Shown: piece by piece, positions 25,378 to 33,657 of the stretch
How the letters are laid out: every line of letters starts with the position of its first letter
Numbering within the stretch: position 1 is the stretch's first letter
Assembly (NCBI RefSeq): GCF_020781835.1
Contig: NZ_JAJGNJ010000003.1
Location: 248,001-312,000, forward strand
Length of the DNA stretch: 64,000 bases
Origin: Microbacterium testaceum
Lineage (GTDB): Bacteria > Actinomycetota > Actinomycetes > Actinomycetales > Microbacteriaceae
Direction: 5' to 3'
Notes under the pieces: model-generated
What the model saw: only the letters and a program-made list of their open reading frames with translations
What the model was told of the DNA's origin: nothing
Database searches by the model: none
Program-made: the position numbers and the translations under genes

Positions 25378-26370
25378 ATGAGCGACAGCACGGAGATGCT
25401 GAAGACGGCCGTGATCGTCGAGGACGATCCCGACATCCGTCATCTTCTCGTCGAGGTGCTGGAGTCGGCCGGGTTCTCCACGGTGTCGGTGGGCAACGGC
25501 ATCGACGGCGTCCGCGCGGTCATCGCCTATCAGCCCCTCATCACCACGCTCGACGTGAACATGCCCGGCATCGACGGCTTCGAAGCCGCCCGCCGCATCC
25601 GCCAGCAGAGCGACACCTACATCATCATGCTCACCGGGCTCGAAGAGGAGGCCGACGTCGTGCTCGGCCTCGGCGCAGGAGCCGACGAGTACGTCGTGAA
25701 GCCCTTCCGCCCGCGCGAACTGCGCGCGCGCATCGAAGCGCTCCTGCGCCGACCGCGCGCGGGGGCGCCCGCCGTCACCGCTCCGCGCCAGGACAGCGTC
25801 GGCCCCTCGTTCCCCGCCGCCCGGCCCGCGCAGGAGCACGTTCCGCCCGCCACCCCCGCCCCGGCCCCCGTCGCTGCCTTTCCGCCGGCACCGACGCCGA
25901 GCGCCCCGGTCGTGGTTCCCTCGTCCCAGGGTCCCGAGCCGTGGCAGTCGGCACCAGGGAACGAGGTGGCGGCCCGGCCGGGCAACGAGGTCGCACCGCG
26001 CGCGCACGGCGAGCTGACGCCGTCGGGTTCACCATGGATCGTGCACCGCGACCTGCAGCTGGACCCGGACAGCCGCATCGTGCTCGTCGACGGGTTCGAG
26101 CTCGACCTCACCCGCACGGAGTTCGACCTTCTCGCCACCCTCATGGAGTCCAAGCGCCGCGTGCGCAGCAAGGCGGACCTGACCCTGGTGCTGCGCGGCG
26201 AGTCGTACGTCACCAGCTACTTCGTCGGCGAGGCGGACAAGCGTGCCATCGAGGCGCACATGACCAACCTGCGCCGCAAACTCGGTGACAACCCCGCCAA
26301 CCCTCGCTACATCGAGACGGTGCGCGGTGTCGGCTACCGCCTCACCTCGGAGCTCATGGCCGCGCCCTGA
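25378..26370 (+). CDS. OmpR/PhoB-type response regulator with long Pro/Ala linker
   Basis: A 330-residue regulator. The receiver domain (about 10-125) has the acidic pair EDD, phospho-acceptor D59 (TTLDVNMPG), T86 and K108 (VVKPF). A linker of about 100 residues rich in Pro and Ala, including the tandem PGNEVAARPGNEVAPR, leads to a C-terminal winged-helix DNA-binding domain (about 228-325, FELDLTRTEFDLLATLM ... RYIETVRGVGYRL). Most OmpR proteins have linkers under 20 residues. GGAAGAG precedes the ATG. The matching kinase is probably the one at 30160. A strong terminator follows. Confidence 0.93.
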   Translation: MSDSTEMLKTAVIVEDDPDIRHLLVEVLESAGFSTVSVGNGIDGVRAVIAYQPLITTLDVNMPGIDGFEAARRIRQQSDTYIIMLTGLEEEADVVLGLGAGADEYVVKPFRPRELRARIEALLRRPRAGAPAVTAPRQDSVGPSFPAARPAQEHVPPATPAPAPVAAFPPAPTPSAPVVVPSSQGPEPWQSAPGNEVAARPGNEVAPRAHGELTPSGSPWIVHRDLQLDPDSRIVLVDGFELDLTRTEFDLLATLMESKRRVRSKADLTLVLRGESYVTSYFVGEADKRAIEAHMTNLRRKLGDNPANPRYIETVRGVGYRLTSELMAAP

Positions 26371-26388
26371 CAGACGACGCGCGCACAT

Positions 26389-26430
26389 AACGGATGCCTC
26401 GACCCTCCCCAGGGCCGAGGCATCCGTTTT
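26389..26430. terminator. Bidirectional rho-independent terminator
   Basis: AACGGATGCCTCG (26389-26401) pairs perfectly with 26416-26428; the loop also holds CCT/AGG pairing, and TTTTCTCT follows on the plus strand. It separates the convergent response-regulator and GT2 genes. Confidence 0.88.
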
Positions 26431-26452
26431 CTCTGATGCGTTCGGGTCGCGA

Positions 26453-27928
26453 TCAGACCTTGTATCCGTGGTGACGACGGACGAGCTTGGAGAACATCAG
26501 GAGGGTCTGCAGAACCGTGACGACACCGACGATGGGCCAGCCGATCCAGAGGATCGAGGACTGCACCATCGGACCGACGAGCACCCAGATCACCGCGAGG
26601 GCGATGGCGACGCCGATGAGGACGACCATCGGCGCCCAGTGGCCGAGTCCGCCACCGCGCTCCGCCTTGGCCTGCATGGCCCAGTTGTCGACCTTCTTCC
26701 GCGAGAGGAAGCGGGTCCAGGAGCGCACGAAATGACTGATGCGGATCCACATGAAGATCTCCGCCGGGAAGAACAGCACCGCGAAGAGGATGTCGGCACG
26801 GTCGCAGGCGGCCATGGTGCGGGCGATACGCAGGTTCAGGAGCATCGCGACCACCGGCGGGATCAGCCACAGGGGCGAGAACACGAAGGCGTTGATCGAC
26901 AGCGATCCCGCGAGCAGCGTCAGGAACGCCACACGGACGAAGAGGTTGGTCAGCATGCCGAAGTTCTCGAACCAGCGCAGGCGCAGGTTCGGGTGGAACG
27001 GCTGCCCCTTGGTGTCTCCACGCTGACCAGGCCACATCAGCTCGATGGCACCGTACGTCCACTTCACCTGCTGGGCGTCGTAGCCGGACAGCGTCGTCAT
27101 GCCGCCCACGTTGGCGCGGGCGTAGGGGCTGATCTTGGTCAGGTAGCCCGCGCTCTTGATCTGCAGCGACAGCAGCGAGTCCTCCACCTCGGAGTCCTTC
27201 ACCCAGGGAGTGACCTGGTGGTTCTGCTTCATCGCCTCGCGCAGCGCGTTGGTGGAGAAGATCGAGAACTGGCCGCCGAGCACCGCCATGTTGCGGCCGC
27301 GAAGGAGGTTCTGCAGGTTGAACGCCGCGAACTGGGTGCGCTGTCCGGCGGTGAGGAAGCGGGCCATGAGGCCCTTGATGGGCTTGTCGTCGATCGTGTA
27401 GATGGCGGAGATCCCGCCGATGCGGGAGTCCGAGACGGCCTCCGTCTCGAGGTACTCCACAGCCTTGCTGTCGGCGATGGTGTCGCCGTCGACGCCGAGC
27501 AGGTAGTCGTAACCCTCCACGAGGGAGTAGCCGTAGTTCAGCGCACCGACCTTCTTGTCGGGGTTCTTGCCGATGTCGTGGACGAACACCTCGGTGAACT
27601 GCTCGCCCAACTCGGTGCTGATCTCGTGCGGGCCGCTGTACTCCGAGGCGATCTTGACGGTCGCATCCGAGGTGTTGTTGACGACGACATGGATGACATC
27701 GGGCACGCGGGTCTGACCGAGCAGGGCCTCGATGACCTGGGCGATCGACTCCTCCTCGTTGTACGCCGGGATGATGCATCCGATCGTGGAACGGTGCACC
27801 GTCGAGTGCTCCAGCACCGAGGCGAAGTCGTCGGGGAACGCGTGCTCCTCGATGATGGGACCGCCTGCGCCACCCACCGGGTAGGTGATCGCCCGGGTTT
27901 GGGGAGCGAAGCTGCGCGCATCGGTCAT
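26453..27928 (-). CDS. Processive-type GT2 glycosyltransferase, second copy
   Basis: A 491-residue membrane GT2 enzyme, distinct from that at 17674. The catalytic part has IIPAYNEEES near 52, LLGVDGDT (D-x-D, about 139-146), an acidic KDSEVEDS near 238 and QQVKW (about 281-285), where the family's arginine in Q-x-x-R-W is replaced by lysine. About five membrane helices follow the catalytic domain. It should make and export a polysaccharide from a sugar nucleotide. GGAAGA lies at good spacing before ATG 27928; the longer frame adds a non-conserved stretch. It stands divergently from the membrane GGDEF-like gene and convergently with the response regulator. Confidence 0.87.
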   Translation of the reverse strand: MTDARSFAPQTRAITYPVGGAGGPIIEEHAFPDDFASVLEHSTVHRSTIGCIIPAYNEEESIAQVIEALLGQTRVPDVIHVVVNNTSDATVKIASEYSGPHEISTELGEQFTEVFVHDIGKNPDKKVGALNYGYSLVEGYDYLLGVDGDTIADSKAVEYLETEAVSDSRIGGISAIYTIDDKPIKGLMARFLTAGQRTQFAAFNLQNLLRGRNMAVLGGQFSIFSTNALREAMKQNHQVTPWVKDSEVEDSLLSLQIKSAGYLTKISPYARANVGGMTTLSGYDAQQVKWTYGAIELMWPGQRGDTKGQPFHPNLRLRWFENFGMLTNLFVRVAFLTLLAGSLSINAFVFSPLWLIPPVVAMLLNLRIARTMAACDRADILFAVLFFPAEIFMWIRISHFVRSWTRFLSRKKVDNWAMQAKAERGGGLGHWAPMVVLIGVAIALAVIWVLVGPMVQSSILWIGWPIVGVVTVLQTLLMFSKLVRRHHGYKV

Positions 27929-28075
27929 GGCGGTGTCTTCCTGTCGGAGGGGCGGCGGTTCAGCCGTGTCCCACTCTGGTAGGTTCAGCGCAAGGCCACC
28001 GCCGCACATGACCACCGTCCCCGCAAGGTTTCCTCAAGATTCGCCCCGGGGGCCCGGCACAGGAAGAGCCCGTCG

Positions 28076-29155
28076 ATGGTCGTCCTCGACCTGCTTGCCG
28101 CCATCGCCGCCGCCGCGGTGGCCGGCGCCGCGCTGTTCCTCGCACACGGACGCCACGGCGATGACCGCGGTGGCCCGCGCGCCGAACTCGTCCGCTACAT
28201 GGGGGTGGCGGCGCTCGCAGCGCTCGCCTGCTCGGTGGCGAATGTGGCCGAGATCGCCGGGGGCGGTGAGTTCGCCGCCGCCGTCGGAAACTGCACCAAC
28301 GTCGTCGCCGCAGGACTTGCGTGGGCGGGAGCCCGTCGTCTCAACGCCCGGCGCGCGATCGGCGCCGCGACGACGGGCGCCGTCGGCATCCTGATGCTGG
28401 CCGTCACCTTCGTCGTCCCCCTCGACGACGCGACCCTGCTGAAGACCGCCGGCCTCGCCGTCTTCGCCGTCCTGGGCGCCGTCGAGTTCGGACGGCGACC
28501 GGTCAGTGAGCTGCCCGGGTCACGGCTGTTGCTGCTCACCCTGATCGCCTACGGCGCGTACAACCTGTACCGGCTGCTCGTCGCCGCCGCGACGGGCATG
28601 TCCTCCCTACTGTGGCAGCACACCGCTTCGACGCAGATCACCACGATCGTCAGCGCGCTGGCCATCGTCGGCATGGGATTCGGGGCGGTACGCCTGGGGC
28701 GTCGACTCGACGACGATCCGGCGCCCGGCACGCGGGCACACGATCGGCGCAACCTGCGCTGCGCCGCGGAGGATCTCCTCGCCTCGAACCGGCAACTCCA
28801 CGTCCTCGTCATGCGCATCCCGGAGATCGATCTGATCCGAACCGCGCACAACTCCGCTCGGGCCGAGGACATGCTCACGGCCCTGATGGACGCGACGCGC
28901 CAGGCTCTCCCCCATGCCCACGCCGGCGTTCCCGCCCGCGACACGGTCATCGCGATACACGCGGGCGCGACCCCCCTCTCCGACATCGAGCGAGACGTCC
29001 GCCGGATCTTCGCCGATCAGATGCCGTTGATCGACTACACCGACACCCCCGACCTGTCGTTCGAGCACCACACCGCGCATGACGTGCACGACGTCTCGCT
29101 GCTCATGGAGAGCCGACGGCTCCGACCCAGCCCCGGTGCCGTCCCCCGCCTCTGA
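28076..29155 (+). CDS. Multi-span membrane protein with degenerate GGDEF-like domain, copy A
   Basis: A 359-residue protein with about seven membrane helices (1-220) and a C-terminal soluble domain that aligns with copy B at 31818 (LHVLVMRIPEIDLIRT against WAVLAIRLDDPDQIRT). The domain has the order of a GGDEF fold, but the catalytic GGDEF signature is replaced by PARDTVIAIH, so diguanylate cyclase activity is not expected. A nucleotide-sensing or scaffolding role is possible. GGAAGAG precedes the ATG. It is followed by a convergent lipoprotein gene, the same arrangement as copy B. Confidence 0.68.
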   Translation: MVVLDLLAAIAAAAVAGAALFLAHGRHGDDRGGPRAELVRYMGVAALAALACSVANVAEIAGGGEFAAAVGNCTNVVAAGLAWAGARRLNARRAIGAATTGAVGILMLAVTFVVPLDDATLLKTAGLAVFAVLGAVEFGRRPVSELPGSRLLLLTLIAYGAYNLYRLLVAAATGMSSLLWQHTASTQITTIVSALAIVGMGFGAVRLGRRLDDDPAPGTRAHDRRNLRCAAEDLLASNRQLHVLVMRIPEIDLIRTAHNSARAEDMLTALMDATRQALPHAHAGVPARDTVIAIHAGATPLSDIERDVRRIFADQMPLIDYTDTPDLSFEHHTAHDVHDVSLLMESRRLRPSPGAVPRL

Positions 29156-29172
29156 CGGGGTCGCGCGGGTGC

Positions 29173-29982
29173 TCAGCCCTGATCGCCGCTCTGTCCCCAT
29201 CCCGGCGCGCGGCCCGTGTTGGTGCCGGAGTCGATCGTCTGCCCCGCGGTCGAGGATCCGTCGGACTCGAAGATCGCGATCGGCAGGTACTGGTAGACCG
29301 TCTGCTGGCTGAACGACGTGTCGGAGTTCGCCGCCCCCTCCACGGCGATGTTCAGGGCGAACTCGAGCGTGATGCCGTACGTGTCGTTGGGAAGCTGACG
29401 AATGGAGGTCGTCGGTACGAGGAGTCCTCCCTGGAAGCTGTTGAGCAGGAGACCACGGTCGGACCGAAGAGTGTCCGATGGCACCAGCGTGCGCGGGTCG
29501 GCGCTGAACTGGAACGGGCTGGACACCTGGCCGCCGGTCTGCGCGGTCTGGGATGTGATGGACACCGACGAGACGTACACGCGCCGCTTCTCGGTGAGCA
29601 CCGCCTTCTCGTCGACGCGGTGGTCGTAGACGTTGAGGGCGAACCCGAACTGCTTCTCGTTGGTCGCGCTCCACTCCATGGTGCGCTTGGGGTCCACGGC
29701 CCACACATCCAGCCGCAGTTCGAGGCCGTCCGCGACCTCCGACGACAGCGACACCGAGCCGTCGTAGGTGAACCGCGAGTCGAAGGGCATAGCGGACGAC
29801 GTCGATTGCGGCGCGGGCGTCGACACGACGACCGACTGGCCATTGCCCGACGTCTGTGCCTGGATGGCGTTGAAGGCGTCGACGACCTGAGCGCACCCCG
29901 TCAGGGTGATCGGGCCGCCGAGCGCGACGACGGCGGCGAGCGCGAGGGCTCGCACGGTACGACGGTGAGAGGAACTGCTCAC
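29173..29982 (-). CDS. Lipoprotein of the GT2/kinase locus, copy A
   Basis: A 269-residue lipoprotein (lipobox TLTGC, Cys near 30) with a beta-rich external domain. By eye, the segments RRVYVSSVSITSQTA and DTYGITLEFALNIAV ... FSQQTVYQYLPIAIF align with KVYLQRATMTAV and DATFVTMQFTYEFLL ... FAKQTASDTITVAI of the lipoprotein at 32937, so they appear to be diverged paralogues. The family is not recognised. It converges with copy A of the membrane GGDEF-like gene (17 bases between stops). Confidence 0.7.
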   Translation of the reverse strand: MSSSSHRRTVRALALAAVVALGGPITLTGCAQVVDAFNAIQAQTSGNGQSVVVSTPAPQSTSSAMPFDSRFTYDGSVSLSSEVADGLELRLDVWAVDPKRTMEWSATNEKQFGFALNVYDHRVDEKAVLTEKRRVYVSSVSITSQTAQTGGQVSSPFQFSADPRTLVPSDTLRSDRGLLLNSFQGGLLVPTTSIRQLPNDTYGITLEFALNIAVEGAANSDTSFSQQTVYQYLPIAIFESDGSSTAGQTIDSGTNTGRAPGWGQSGDQG

Positions 29983-30159
29983 GGGTCTCTCCTGAGTCTG
30001 AGGGCGCGGGTGCGCAGAGGTCGACGAACGACCATCACGCTGCAGGATGCAGGCCTCAGGGGGAGTCTGACCGGACGACGCGACGGGTATGACGCGAAAG
30101 GGCGAGCAGAGACAGGATGGCGCGCAGAAGACTACACCATCGTCTATACACTCGAATAC

Positions 30160-31821
30160 ATGGCAGCCGTGAGGAGCGTTCCGCCGGCGACGTCGTCGTT
30201 CTCCGACCCGGACGCCGGCGGGCCGAGCAGCCGTACACGCTCGGTATGGCTGCTGCAGTTGGTCCTCGGTGCGAGCGTCGTGATCACGGTCCTGCTCGTG
30301 CAGGCGTTGTCACCGGCGCTGTTCGCCGTGTGGACCTTCTCCACCGGGGTCGGGGTCGTCATCGCCCTGACCGCCGTCGCCATCATGGTGCCGTGGCATC
30401 GGCTTCCTCGGAACGCGGTCTCGATCATCCCCTTCGGCGACATCGTCGGCATCGGGCTGCTGAGCTTCGGCACCGACCTGCGGTTCGGATTCTTCTGGGT
30501 GTTCCCCATCACCTGGATCGCCACCCATTTCGTCCTCAGCATGATGATCGCCGCACTCGCGACGGTCGGGGTCATCATCGTCGCGGATGCCTCTGTGAAC
30601 GGCACCGGTACGGCGACGGCCCTGCGTCTGATCGTCGTGTTGCTGTCGCTGACGTTCATCGCGATCACGGCGTACCTGTCGGCGCGGCAGACGCGCGCCG
30701 TCAAACAGCTCCTGCGACGGCAGGCCAGCAGACTGCAGGGCACCCTCCAACGCGTGACGGGCCAGGAGCGTCGCGTGTCGCAGATGCTGAACGGCCTCGA
30801 CACCGGCATCGCGCGTCTGTCGGTCGCTGGTGAAGTCCTCGCGCTCAACGACACGTACGTCAACCTCTACGGCATCGAGCGGGACGAGCCGTCACGACCG
30901 GGCGGCGCCGTCGAGTACGCGACCCTGCGCGGAGAACCCCTGCCCGAATCCGAGCGACCCTTCGCACGGGCGGCTCGCGGCGAGCAGTTCGAGGACGAAC
31001 GGGTATGGCTCTTCGACGCACAGGGCGAATGGCACGCCCTGTCCGCGTCGACGCGCCGCCTGGTCTCGTCCGACGAACCGGAGAGCACGCTGCTCATCGT
31101 CCATGACGTGACCGCGCTGATCGAGGCCGAACGCGCGCGCGAGCGCCTGGCGGCGACGGTGTCGCACGAGCTGCGCAATCCTCTGACGGCGATCATCGGC
31201 CACGCCGACCTGGCCCTGGATGCACCCGACCTCTCGCCGAAGGTCCGCGAGCAGCTGGAGGTCATCGCCGGCGCCGGTGAACGCATGCAGACCTTGATCT
31301 CCGAGATCCTCGCCAATTCCCGCGGGGTCTTCCGAGAGGAGAAGACGGCGGCGACGGCGGATGCCAGCCGGATCATCGCGTCGTCGCTGGAATCGTTCCG
31401 TCCGGCCGCCGCCGCACGCCGCGTCAGCGTGAGCGACGATCTCCCGGCGGCGGCGGAGGTCGTGGGCGACGGTTTCCGGTTGCGACAGGCGTTCGACAAC
31501 ATCCTCAGCAACGCGATCAAGTACACCCCCGGAGGAGGCAGCGTGCACATCTCGGGCGAGGTCTTCGACGACCACGTCGAGCTGGTCTTCGCCGACACGG
31601 GGATCGGCATCCATCCCGAAGACCTCCCGCGCATCTTCGACCCGTACTTCCGCGCCCGGGCGGCTCGCGAGAGTCCGACCCCCGGCACGGGGCTCGGGAT
31701 GGGCATCGTCCGCAGCATCATCGAGGAGCAGGGCGGGTCCCTCGAGCTCGAGAGCGAGGTCGGCACGGGCACCACCGTGACCGTGCGTCTGCCCTCGCGG
31801 TCGGGGGCGGCCGAAGGATGA
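30160..31821 (+). CDS. Membrane sensor histidine kinase with PAS domain
   Basis: A 553-residue kinase: about five membrane helices (28-175) without a large external loop, a PAS-like region (about 205-320), a HisKA dimerisation domain with the phospho-acceptor in VSHELRNPLTAIIGH (His near 335) and a HATPase domain with the N box NILSNAIKY, G1 ADTGIGI and G2 GTGLGMGI. TACACT at 30147-30152 lies 7 bases before ATG 30160, which supports this start and a leaderless message. Its stop overlaps the next ATG by four bases. It is the only kinase near the orphan response regulator at 25378 and is its likely partner. Confidence 0.92.
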   Translation: MAAVRSVPPATSSFSDPDAGGPSSRTRSVWLLQLVLGASVVITVLLVQALSPALFAVWTFSTGVGVVIALTAVAIMVPWHRLPRNAVSIIPFGDIVGIGLLSFGTDLRFGFFWVFPITWIATHFVLSMMIAALATVGVIIVADASVNGTGTATALRLIVVLLSLTFIAITAYLSARQTRAVKQLLRRQASRLQGTLQRVTGQERRVSQMLNGLDTGIARLSVAGEVLALNDTYVNLYGIERDEPSRPGGAVEYATLRGEPLPESERPFARAARGEQFEDERVWLFDAQGEWHALSASTRRLVSSDEPESTLLIVHDVTALIEAERARERLAATVSHELRNPLTAIIGHADLALDAPDLSPKVREQLEVIAGAGERMQTLISEILANSRGVFREEKTAATADASRIIASSLESFRPAAAARRVSVSDDLPAAAEVVGDGFRLRQAFDNILSNAIKYTPGGGSVHISGEVFDDHVELVFADTGIGIHPEDLPRIFDPYFRARAARESPTPGTGLGMGIVRSIIEEQGGSLELESEVGTGTTVTVRLPSRSGAAEG

Positions 31822-32936
31822 CACCCCACGAGACGCTCGCCAACCTCGGACTCGCACAGGCCACCGTCGCCACGCTCGCCACCGTGATGGTCATCGGCCT
31901 GGGGTTCCTGCACCGTCCGTCGCGTGCCGCGCTCCTGTGGTCGTTGGCGTTCGTCCTGGCCATGTCGAGCACGTGGGTCTCGGTCGCCGGCTCGGTCGTC
32001 GGGGACGAGGCCCTCCGTCGCGCGGGACTGGGACTCATGCTGGGCGCGCCCGCCCTGATCTGGTCGGGCTTCCGCGCCCGCCGCGGCGTCCCCGCCCTGC
32101 CGTGGATCGCGGTGGTGCAATCCATCGCGACCGCGGTCGCGTTCGTGCTGGCCGTCGACCCTCAGGTGTACGGCATGACGTTCCGCGCAGCGTTCCTCGG
32201 CGCCGCCGTGTTCGCCGGGCTCACCATCGTCGAGACGCGGCGCGCGGCGGACCGCTTGGAGCGGCTCGCGTTGCCCCTGACGGTCGTGTCGGCCGGATTC
32301 GTCGCACTGGCCGCCGGCATCGTCGTCGCGGGCCTGGCTCTGCCCTCCAACGTGCAGGATCTGCAGCTCCCCCGGCTCCTCAACGGGCTGGCCATGCTGA
32401 TCTACCTCGTGTGCGCGACCGTCAGCGTTCTGTACTTCACGTCGGTCTCCCCCGTCGGCGCGGGCGACGCGCGTTCGTGGCCGCAGTTCTCCGTGATCGC
32501 TGCCGATCGCCTCGCGCGCGCGCGACGTTCGCACGAGAGCTCGTGGGCGGTGCTCGCGATCCGTCTCGACGACCCCGACCAGATCCGCACGACGATCGGC
32601 GAGAACAACTGGAATCGGATCGTCTCGGCGTTCGAGGCCCTCGTCGCCACCACGCTTCCGGCTGAGGCCGACCTCGGACGGCCGGCGCGCGGCCGCGTCG
32701 TCGCAGTGGTGTGCCGCCCCGGTACCGTGCTGCGCGAGCACGTCCGCACGCTTCTGCGACGGGTCACCGAGATGGATGCCGGCGAGTGGTCCGACGTGCA
32801 GCTGTCGGCGAGCGTCGGGTGGGTGCCGGCGGAGTCGGCCGACTACGACCTCCCCGAGCTGGTCCAACGGGCTGAAGCCGCCGCCCTCACCGCGACGGGA
32901 CTGGGCGGCGACCGGTGGGAGCGGCTGCGCGCCTGA
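31818..32936 (+). CDS. Multi-span membrane protein with degenerate GGDEF-like domain, copy B
   Basis: A 372-residue protein with about seven membrane helices (10-210) and a C-terminal GGDEF-fold domain (about 225-370). The fold is visible in VLAIRLDDPDQIRTTIGENN near the start and in LSASVGWVPAESADYDLPELVQRAEAAAL at the end, which is typical of GGDEF C-termini, but the signature loop reads PARGRVVAVV with no GGDEF. It is translationally coupled to the kinase (ATGA), so it probably works with it, perhaps as a membrane sensor partner. The stop abuts that of the convergent lipoprotein (TGATCA). Confidence 0.75.
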   Translation: MTPHETLANLGLAQATVATLATVMVIGLGFLHRPSRAALLWSLAFVLAMSSTWVSVAGSVVGDEALRRAGLGLMLGAPALIWSGFRARRGVPALPWIAVVQSIATAVAFVLAVDPQVYGMTFRAAFLGAAVFAGLTIVETRRAADRLERLALPLTVVSAGFVALAAGIVVAGLALPSNVQDLQLPRLLNGLAMLIYLVCATVSVLYFTSVSPVGAGDARSWPQFSVIAADRLARARRSHESSWAVLAIRLDDPDQIRTTIGENNWNRIVSAFEALVATTLPAEADLGRPARGRVVAVVCRPGTVLREHVRTLLRRVTEMDAGEWSDVQLSASVGWVPAESADYDLPELVQRAEAAALTATGLGGDRWERLRA

Positions 32937-33572
32937 TCAGCCCGCAGGGGTCGCGGCGTCGCGGGTGATCGCGACGGTGATGGTGTCGCTCGCCGTCTGC
33001 TTGGCGAACTCGCTCGAGGTCGGGGTGGTCTGGAGGAGGAACTCGTAGGTGAACTGCATCGTCACAAAGGTCGCGTCGGCGGGGACCTCGCCGACGTTGA
33101 ACGTCTGAGAGTAGCTGTACGGCGACAGCACGAGGTAGCCCGGCGGGTTGCCCTGATCGGTCTGCGGCGCGAGCGGGGAGAACGACTGCGACGCGTTGCC
33201 CGGGACAGCCGTCATCGTGGCCCGCTGCAGGTAGACCTTCTGGCCGTCGTCGGGTGTCACGGTGGTGACCATCGAAATGCTGACGGGCTTCAGCGCGGTC
33301 GCGGTCCAGCGATCCATCGGCAGGGTCGACCAGTAGTCGACCGTCGCCGCGATCGCCCCGGCGGTGACCTGCTTCTGCGTGGAGCCGCTCGACAGGTCAT
33401 TGGAAACAGGCTCCGGAACCGGGACGACGGAAGCGGAGGGGGCAGGGGACGCCGTCGCCCGCCCGTCTCCCTGAGCCCACGGCGGCGCACCGCAGGCGAC
33501 CAGCGCGAGCAGCATCGTCCCCCCGCCGACCGTCGCCAGCGCGATCCGGCCGCGTCGCACCCCGTCCCCCAT
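32937..33572 (-). CDS. Lipoprotein of the GT2/kinase locus, copy B
   Basis: A 211-residue lipoprotein (lipobox ALVAC, Cys near 27) with a Pro/Ser-rich spacer and a beta-rich domain that resembles the lipoprotein at 29173. Together with copy B of the membrane GGDEF-like gene it repeats the same tail-to-tail two-gene module. Function unknown. Confidence 0.7.
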   Translation of the reverse strand: MGDGVRRGRIALATVGGGTMLLALVACGAPPWAQGDGRATASPAPSASVVPVPEPVSNDLSSGSTQKQVTAGAIAATVDYWSTLPMDRWTATALKPVSISMVTTVTPDDGQKVYLQRATMTAVPGNASQSFSPLAPQTDQGNPPGYLVLSPYSYSQTFNVGEVPADATFVTMQFTYEFLLQTTPTSSEFAKQTASDTITVAITRDAATPAG

Positions 33573-33657
33573 GAATCCTCCTGTGCTCTTCCCACCGAGT
33601 CTAGGCGGCGACCGGCCGTGCGTCCCTGGCGCTCACCGGAGGTCTTAGGGTGCTCCC

